Positions 59,350-64,000 of a stretch of 64,000 bases of DNA are shown piece by piece. Source of the stretch: Planctomycetota bacterium. Lineage in GTDB: Bacteria > Planctomycetota > UBA1135 > GCA-002686595. Position 1 is the stretch's first letter, and the number at the start of each line of letters is the position of its first letter. A program made the position numbers and the translations under genes. The notes under the pieces are model-generated. The model was not told the DNA's origin, searched no databases, and was given only the letters and a program-made list of their open reading frames with translations. The stretch is taken from positions 1-64,000 of the forward strand of contig JAKLKU010000004.1 of assembly GCA_023150475.1 (NCBI GenBank). Direction: 5' to 3'.

Positions 59350-62300
59350 CTAGCGCGCGGGCTTGGGCGAACGGCCCGTGTGTTCGTCGCTGCACGGTGT
59401 GGTGGGTGAAGAGGTAAAGGAGTTAAGTTGCGACGACCTGGCGGGGCGAAAGCCGACGAAGTTCCACCGGTACGACGGTGGGGGCCCGCGGCGGTACGCC
59501 GACCGCGCGTACTCGGCGGGGCTCCAGAAGGAGCCGCCGCGGATCACGCGGTCCTCGGAGGCGTCATCGACCCACGCACTCCCGTCCGTCGGAGCGCTCT
59601 CGTAGTTCTCGTGCCACGTGTCCTCGCACCACTCCCACACGTTCCCGTGCATGTCGTGCAGGCCCCACGCGTTCGCCGGCTTCTGCGCGACGGAGTGGAG
59701 CTCGTGTTGCGAGTTGGTCGCCAACCAACCGACGCGTTCGACGTCTTCGGTCCCGTCACCGGACGAGAACTCGGTCTTCGTTCCCGCCCGACAGGCGCAC
59801 TCCCATTCCGCTTCGCTCGGCAATCGTCCGTCTTCCGCCAGCCACCGGCAGAAGAGCCACGCCTCCCACCAATTCACTTCGACGATCGGCCGGCCACGTG
59901 AACGTGCGCGCCGCGTCGAATCGAACCGCGCGTAGTCGGATTCGGTGACCGTCGTCTTCCCGAGCAGGAATGCCTTGACGACCACGGCGTGCTGCGGTCG
60001 TTCGTCCGGCAAGCCCTTGTCGTTGCCCGAACCCATCCAGAAGCGAGTGTGCTCGCCGGTCGGCGGAATGCGGCACATCGGGAAGTCGATCGGCGTCTCG
60101 CCATGCCAGCGGCCGCAGCGTTCGAAGAAGTCGCGGCGTGGAATCGGCACCCCCGCTTCCGTCGCGCCGTAGAGCAAGTACGCGAGAATCGTCGTGGTCG
60201 TGCTCGGCGTGACCTGTTGCAGGATCGCGGCGCGCAATTCTTCGACGCTCTGTTGCTCGAGGCGCCACGCACGAATCAGGCGCGCGAGGTCGCGGCCGTC
60301 CCAGAGGTCCTCGCTGCAGCGCGCGAGGAACTCGATCGCCTCGCTCGGATCCAAACCTTCGATCTGCGACAGCGTCCGGATCAACACCGGCCCGCCGGCT
60401 TCGCGCAACGCTTCGAAGAGCTTCGAACGGCTCGCAGCGTCGCTCGTGAGGCCGGCGATCATCGCGAACGTCTCGCCCCAGTGGCCGATGTCGTAACGGA
60501 GCTTCGCGCGGCTGCCTGACGACGCGCGATCGCCTTTCTCCGTGGAGCCGGTCGCCGAGGTCGCCGCGTCGCGCCCCGCCGACACGGCCGCCAAGCCTGC
60601 CTCCTTCGCGATCGTCTCCGCCGTCGCCAGCAGCTTCGCTCGCGCAAGGTACTCGCGCGGGCCCATCGCGTAGAGCGCTTTCGCTGCGAGGAACTCGCGG
60701 AACGACTTGTGCATGAACCGCCAGTTCTCGTTCGGTCCGCCCTGCGGCGCGAGGATTCCGGAGTTCTCGCGCACGTCGTCGAGGAAGCCGGCGCGGTTGC
60801 CGAACTCCTCGAAGTGCGGCCGCCAACGCGTCGCGTCCTCCGTTTCCATCGACGTGAGCACCGCGTAGAGCTTCGCGCGCGGCCAATCCTCGCGCCCGGA
60901 TTCGTGCAGCCTCAACGCGAGTTCCGGCAAGAGCTCCCACGCGGCGTCCGGCGACTTCACCGGCTTCGGCTCGAGCCCATGTCCGCGCGTCAACAGGATC
61001 GACAACGCGCGTTCGTACAACCCGGCGCGGCGCATCGGGAACTCGCCCGGCTCCTGCGACACGCGCGCCATGATCGTCAGCATCAGCGGATTCGACGCGT
61101 CCTCCGCGAGCGCGGGTCGCGACGCGATCAGCTTCTCGAGCTCCCCCGCCGCAGGCCCGAGCCACTTGTCGAGCAGCGCCCGCTGCTGCCGCGGATCGAG
61201 CCGCTCGAGCCGCGCTTCGAGGAACGTCTCGCCGAGGTCGCGCTTGCCTTCCGGCCGCGTGGTGACGATCACCTTGCAGCGCGGATATTCGTCGAGCAGC
61301 GTGCGGATCCGGTTGACGAGATTCGGGCTCGGCGCTTCGTCGAGACCGTCGAGCAGGAGCCACACGCGCTCGGTCTCGCGCGCCGCGCGCCGCAGTTCCT
61401 CGCCGACGCCGAGCGATGCGCGGTCCTCCGTCGTCGCGAGCATGTCTTGCTCCGCGAGAGCGAACGGATCGACCGTCGAGTCTGCCCAACGCGCGAGCGA
61501 CACGAACACCGGCAACGGTCCGTCGTCGTGCGTCGCGGCGCGTTGGCACACGTGCCGACACGCCGTCGATTTGCCCGAGCCCGGAGGTCCGACGAGCAGC
61601 CAACGGCCGCTGACGCCGCGCTCGGCTTCGAGCTCGCGCGCGAGCAGGTCCCACACCGTCGTCGAGCCACGCTCGATCCAGCCGCCGCGCGGTTCGCCGG
61701 ACTCGGTGCGCATCGCGCGCGCGGACCAAGTCGCCGACAGATCGACGTAGACGTCGCCGAGCGACTTGTCCGCCAAGCCAGAGAAGAACGGCACGAGGTG
61801 GCGATGACATCGTCCGAGGAAGCGCCGATAGCGCGCGAGCAGATCGACCGGCGCGGTCGAGCCTCCGTCGAGCAACTCGTCGACGAGCGCGTCGAGATCC
61901 TCGGGGTTCGTCCAACTCCTCGCCGCACCGCCGACGTCGACGATGTCGCGCGCGTCGTGTTCGCGCCACACACAGAGCTCGATCCCGTGGCCGAACAGGA
62001 ACCCCGCGACCGCCGCCGCCGCTGCGTTCTCCTGTCCGTCGCGCCGATCCGAGCCGTCGCTGAAACGCACGACGTTCCACACGACGCGCTTCACGCCGGC
62101 GAACTCTCGCTCGAGCTCCTTGAACGTCCACGCTTCTTGCGTCGGGCTCTTCCAGCGTTTCGCACGCTCGAGGATCTGTCCGCGCATGTCCGCCGCGCGT
62201 CCTTCGAACGGCGAGAGCAGATACGTGGCGTTGCCGAGCTTGGGTTTGCCCGGCGTCGGCACCGGTCCGACTTTGCCGCGCAACAGCTTGAGCACGTCGT

Positions 62301-62712
62301 CTGCCGACTTCGCCTGGCCGAGCAGGTACGTGTTGAACGGCGGCAGCTTCGTCCAACCCGGCTGTGCGTCGCCACACCACGCGAGTCGCACGTCGCGCCC
62401 GCGCGCCAGCGCGTAGCCGACCTCGAAGCCGACGTTGGCGTTCGGGTAGTCCACGAACGCGAGCACCAGGTCGGCGCCTTCCAAACGCGGCCGGACGACG
62501 TCGCTCCAGATCTGGCCCGCCGCGCCCTCCGTGAGGCTCGGAACGAAGAACTCGACGTCCTCGGACGTGTTGCGCGCGAGCAACCTCAGCGCGTATTCGA
62601 TGTCGCGGATCTGGCTGTCCCAGACCACGAAGACCTTCCGTTTGGCGGCGAGCTTCTCTCTCATGCTGCGGCACTGCGACGCTCCCTCCGCGTCGACTCC
62701 GCTCGTGATCAT
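59350..62712 (-). CDS. TIR/nucleoside-hydrolase-like – NACHT – FGE-sulfatase-fold conflict protein
   Basis: 1120 residues from the ATG at 62712 (62664, starting MREKLAAKRKVF, is an alternative). Residues ~25-130 resemble a TIR- or nucleoside-2-deoxyribosyltransferase-like domain (KVFVVWDSQIRDIEYALRLL, LVLAFVDYPNANVGFEVGYA with Glu97). A second, similar region may follow (165-280). The NACHT-type STAND NTPase follows, with Walker A GPPGSGKS (375-382), Walker B WLLLDGLDEA (451-460), VIVTTRPEG and a FMHKSFREFLAAKAL winged-helix end. Then helical repeats. Residues ~876-1091 are a C-type-lectin-like FGE-sulfatase fold (VNWWEAWLFCRWLAEDGRLPSEAEWECACR, GNVWEWCEDTWHEN, RVIRGGSFWSPAEYARSAYR). The formylglycine-generating cysteines are absent, so it is a binding domain. 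A 29-residue Ser/Thr/Pro tail ends the protein. Conflict/defence role inferred from architecture. Confidence 0.85.
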   Translation of the reverse strand: MITSGVDAEGASQCRSMREKLAAKRKVFVVWDSQIRDIEYALRLLARNTSEDVEFFVPSLTEGAAGQIWSDVVRPRLEGADLVLAFVDYPNANVGFEVGYALARGRDVRLAWCGDAQPGWTKLPPFNTYLLGQAKSADDVLKLLRGKVGPVPTPGKPKLGNATYLLSPFEGRAADMRGQILERAKRWKSPTQEAWTFKELEREFAGVKRVVWNVVRFSDGSDRRDGQENAAAAAVAGFLFGHGIELCVWREHDARDIVDVGGAARSWTNPEDLDALVDELLDGGSTAPVDLLARYRRFLGRCHRHLVPFFSGLADKSLGDVYVDLSATWSARAMRTESGEPRGGWIERGSTTVWDLLARELEAERGVSGRWLLVGPPGSGKSTACRHVCQRAATHDDGPLPVFVSLARWADSTVDPFALAEQDMLATTEDRASLGVGEELRRAARETERVWLLLDGLDEAPSPNLVNRIRTLLDEYPRCKVIVTTRPEGKRDLGETFLEARLERLDPRQQRALLDKWLGPAAGELEKLIASRPALAEDASNPLMLTIMARVSQEPGEFPMRRAGLYERALSILLTRGHGLEPKPVKSPDAAWELLPELALRLHESGREDWPRAKLYAVLTSMETEDATRWRPHFEEFGNRAGFLDDVRENSGILAPQGGPNENWRFMHKSFREFLAAKALYAMGPREYLARAKLLATAETIAKEAGLAAVSAGRDAATSATGSTEKGDRASSGSRAKLRYDIGHWGETFAMIAGLTSDAASRSKLFEALREAGGPVLIRTLSQIEGLDPSEAIEFLARCSEDLWDGRDLARLIRAWRLEQQSVEELRAAILQQVTPSTTTTILAYLLYGATEAGVPIPRRDFFERCGRWHGETPIDFPMCRIPPTGEHTRFWMGSGNDKGLPDERPQHAVVVKAFLLGKTTVTESDYARFDSTRRARSRGRPIVEVNWWEAWLFCRWLAEDGRLPSEAEWECACRAGTKTEFSSGDGTEDVERVGWLATNSQHELHSVAQKPANAWGLHDMHGNVWEWCEDTWHENYESAPTDGSAWVDDASEDRVIRGGSFWSPAEYARSAYRRGPPPSYRWNFVGFRPARSSQLNSFTSSPTTPCSDEHTGRSPKPAR

Positions 62713-62826
62713 AGCGAGGACACGTGACGTCCCGCTCCGCACGCGGGAACTCCGACGCTCGACGCATTGCGCGCTCGACGGACTCGCATGTAGCGTGGCG
62801 CGACTTCCCTGCAATCGGAGTTCGCG

Positions 62827-64000
62827 ATGATGCTGCTCGACGCTTGTCTCGCTCTGTTGGCGCTCGCTGGTCCGCAAGAGACTGCACCCGCCATTCGTGT
62901 GCTCGCCACCGTCCTCGACGGATGTGAAGTCAAGCCGGAAACGTTGCGCTTCTCGCCGAACGGTGTCGGCGTCGCGTACGTGGCGATCCGCGGCAAGAAG
63001 CAACACCCGGTGACCGGCAGTCGGCTGGGCGACGACTTCGAAGAGGTCCTCGCGCCCGTGATCGATCCGCTCGGCGAGCACGTTGCGTTCCGCGGAGTCG
63101 ACTACGTGAAACGCGACGAACCTCGTTACACGCTGCTCTTCGACGGCAAGAAGCTCGCGACCGACGCGTGGATCGGTCCCGTCGCTCTCGCGCCGAGCGA
63201 TTCGACACCGGCGTTCTGGCAAGCCGGCAGTTGGCGCAACCAAGCGCTCGGCGTGCGCTTCCCCACCGGCTGCACGTTGAACTTCGGGAAGAAGCGCGTC
63301 TCCAAATGGGAGAAGGCCGATTCGCTGCAAGCGCCGGTGTTCAGCGACGACGGCAAGTTCCTCTACTCGGTCGGTTCGCGGGAAGCGGATTGGGACATCG
63401 CGGTCTACGACCTCGCGGGCAAGGACTCCGTGATGACCGGTTACTACGTCGTCGAGGTCCGCGTTCGGCCCGGAGGCGGCGAACTCGTTGTGTCGAAGCA
63501 GATTTCCTCGAATGCCACCCGCCGCGCGTACCAAACGGCCACGCTCGTCGTCGCCCGCATCCCGACGAGCAACAAGCGCGGCTACGACGGCGTGATCACG
63601 TACGGCGCGAACTACCGGACGGCCGGAGGGCCGATCTACTCGCCGGACGGCAAACACGTCGCGTATCGCGCGTGCCGAGACAAGAAGTTCTGCGTCGCGA
63701 TCGACGCGACGACGCCCGAATGCGTCCACGGCTACGTCGACGAGTTCGTCTTCGATCCGCAGTCGAAGCGCCTCGCGTACTCCGCCGTCGAGGACCACGT
63801 GGTCGAACACGACGACGGAACGCAAGCGGTCGACGACACCATAGAACTCAGCGACGGTCAGTGGTTCGTCTTCATGGACGACGACAAGTCCCCCGTGTTC
63901 GAACGCGCGAGGCTGTTGCGCTGGTCGCCCGACGGTTCGCGCCTCGCGTTCGCCGGCAAACGGAACGGCGAATGGCGCGTCCACGTCGGCGACAAGTCGA
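62827..64000 (+). CDS. Secreted PD40/TolB-like propeller protein (3' end beyond window)
   Basis: 391 complete codons from ATG at 62827, open at the window edge, so partial. The N-terminus is MMLLDACLALLALAGPQ, a short signal-like segment. TolB/PD40-type blades are seen: LRFSPNGVGVAYVAIRGKK, VFSDDGKFLYSVGSREADW, IYSPDGKHVAYRACRDKKF and LRWSPDGSRLAFAGKRNGE. A KK-rich FGKKRVSKWEKA stretch lies in the middle. Divergent from the NACHT gene by 114 bp, so a shared promoter region and a functional link are possible, but nothing in the sequence proves it. Binding or scaffold role inferred. Confidence 0.7.
   Translation, partial: MMLLDACLALLALAGPQETAPAIRVLATVLDGCEVKPETLRFSPNGVGVAYVAIRGKKQHPVTGSRLGDDFEEVLAPVIDPLGEHVAFRGVDYVKRDEPRYTLLFDGKKLATDAWIGPVALAPSDSTPAFWQAGSWRNQALGVRFPTGCTLNFGKKRVSKWEKADSLQAPVFSDDGKFLYSVGSREADWDIAVYDLAGKDSVMTGYYVVEVRVRPGGGELVVSKQISSNATRRAYQTATLVVARIPTSNKRGYDGVITYGANYRTAGGPIYSPDGKHVAYRACRDKKFCVAIDATTPECVHGYVDEFVFDPQSKRLAYSAVEDHVVEHDDGTQAVDDTIELSDGQWFVFMDDDKSPVFERARLLRWSPDGSRLAFAGKRNGEWRVHVGDKS

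Noticed and set aside
62713-63984. Upstream continuation of the NACHT frame to 63984
   Set aside because: Antisense to a plus-strand PD40 protein with a signal sequence; the ATG at 62712 or 62664 fits the domain start.
1-64000. CRISPR arrays, tRNA or rRNA genes, insertion sequences
   Set aside because: No regularly spaced direct repeats, no conserved T-loop/acceptor pairs or transposase motifs noticed by eye. A tRNAscan or Rfam search would be decisive.

Overview
The window is one GC-rich (about 70% G+C) bacterial chromosomal segment with about 44 protein genes. I see no tRNA, rRNA, CRISPR array or insertion sequence. The best guess at origin is a planctomycete of the Pla163/Saltatorellus-like kind. 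This is inference. It rests on several large exported proteins ending in the same cysteine-rich C-terminal domain, an ECF sigma factor divergent from a Hanks-type kinase with a TPR tail, many secreted beta-propeller proteins, and sugar-phosphate enzymes that look like microcompartment cargo.

Layout. 0-5.7 kb: two tandem, homologous exported propeller-like proteins whose last 468 bp are almost identical. 5.7-20 kb: mixed housekeeping and accessory genes (P-type cation ATPase, VOC protein, archaeal-type prolyl-tRNA synthetase, Dabb protein, thioredoxin-like/TPR protein, NHL propeller, phospholipase-D-type cardiolipin synthase, pirin, MOSC protein, a PQQ-dehydrogenase/PKD/ThuA-like giant, a TrpD2/YbiB-like protein). 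20-34.8 kb: a 14.8-kb tightly packed minus-strand operon of ten exported amidohydrolase-fold proteins, of which only three keep the metal-binding residues. 35.1-38.2 kb: an orphan gene, deoC and rpiB (both with long N-terminal extensions resembling microcompartment cargo), and a GT2 glycosyltransferase. 38.8-43 kb: uncharacterised secreted or cytosolic proteins and a calcium-repeat lipoprotein. 43.1-46.9 kb: kinase plus divergent ECF sigma factor. 47-51.6 kb: the nucleoside catabolic operon deoB-deoA-nupC-pnp. 51.7-59.3 kb: DUF1499 lipoprotein, a degenerate and an intact gluzincin-like protein, a third protein with the shared C-terminal domain, a META lipoprotein and an enoyl-CoA hydratase. 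59.3-62.7 kb: a 1120-residue nucleotide-hydrolase-like/NACHT/FGE-fold protein of the kind found in biological conflict systems. 62.8 kb to the end: a divergent secreted PD40 propeller protein cut by the window edge.

How they fit together. The nucleoside operon imports nucleosides, phosphorolyses purine and pyrimidine (deoxy)nucleosides and isomerises (deoxy)ribose-1-phosphate to the 5-phosphate. DeoC and RpiB, 10 kb away, can take those products on, possibly inside a sugar-phosphate-type microcompartment whose shell genes are not in the window. The ten-gene amidohydrolase operon looks like an exported multi-subunit system combining enzymes with pseudoenzymes. The NACHT protein is the best candidate for an uncharacterised defence or programmed-death system.
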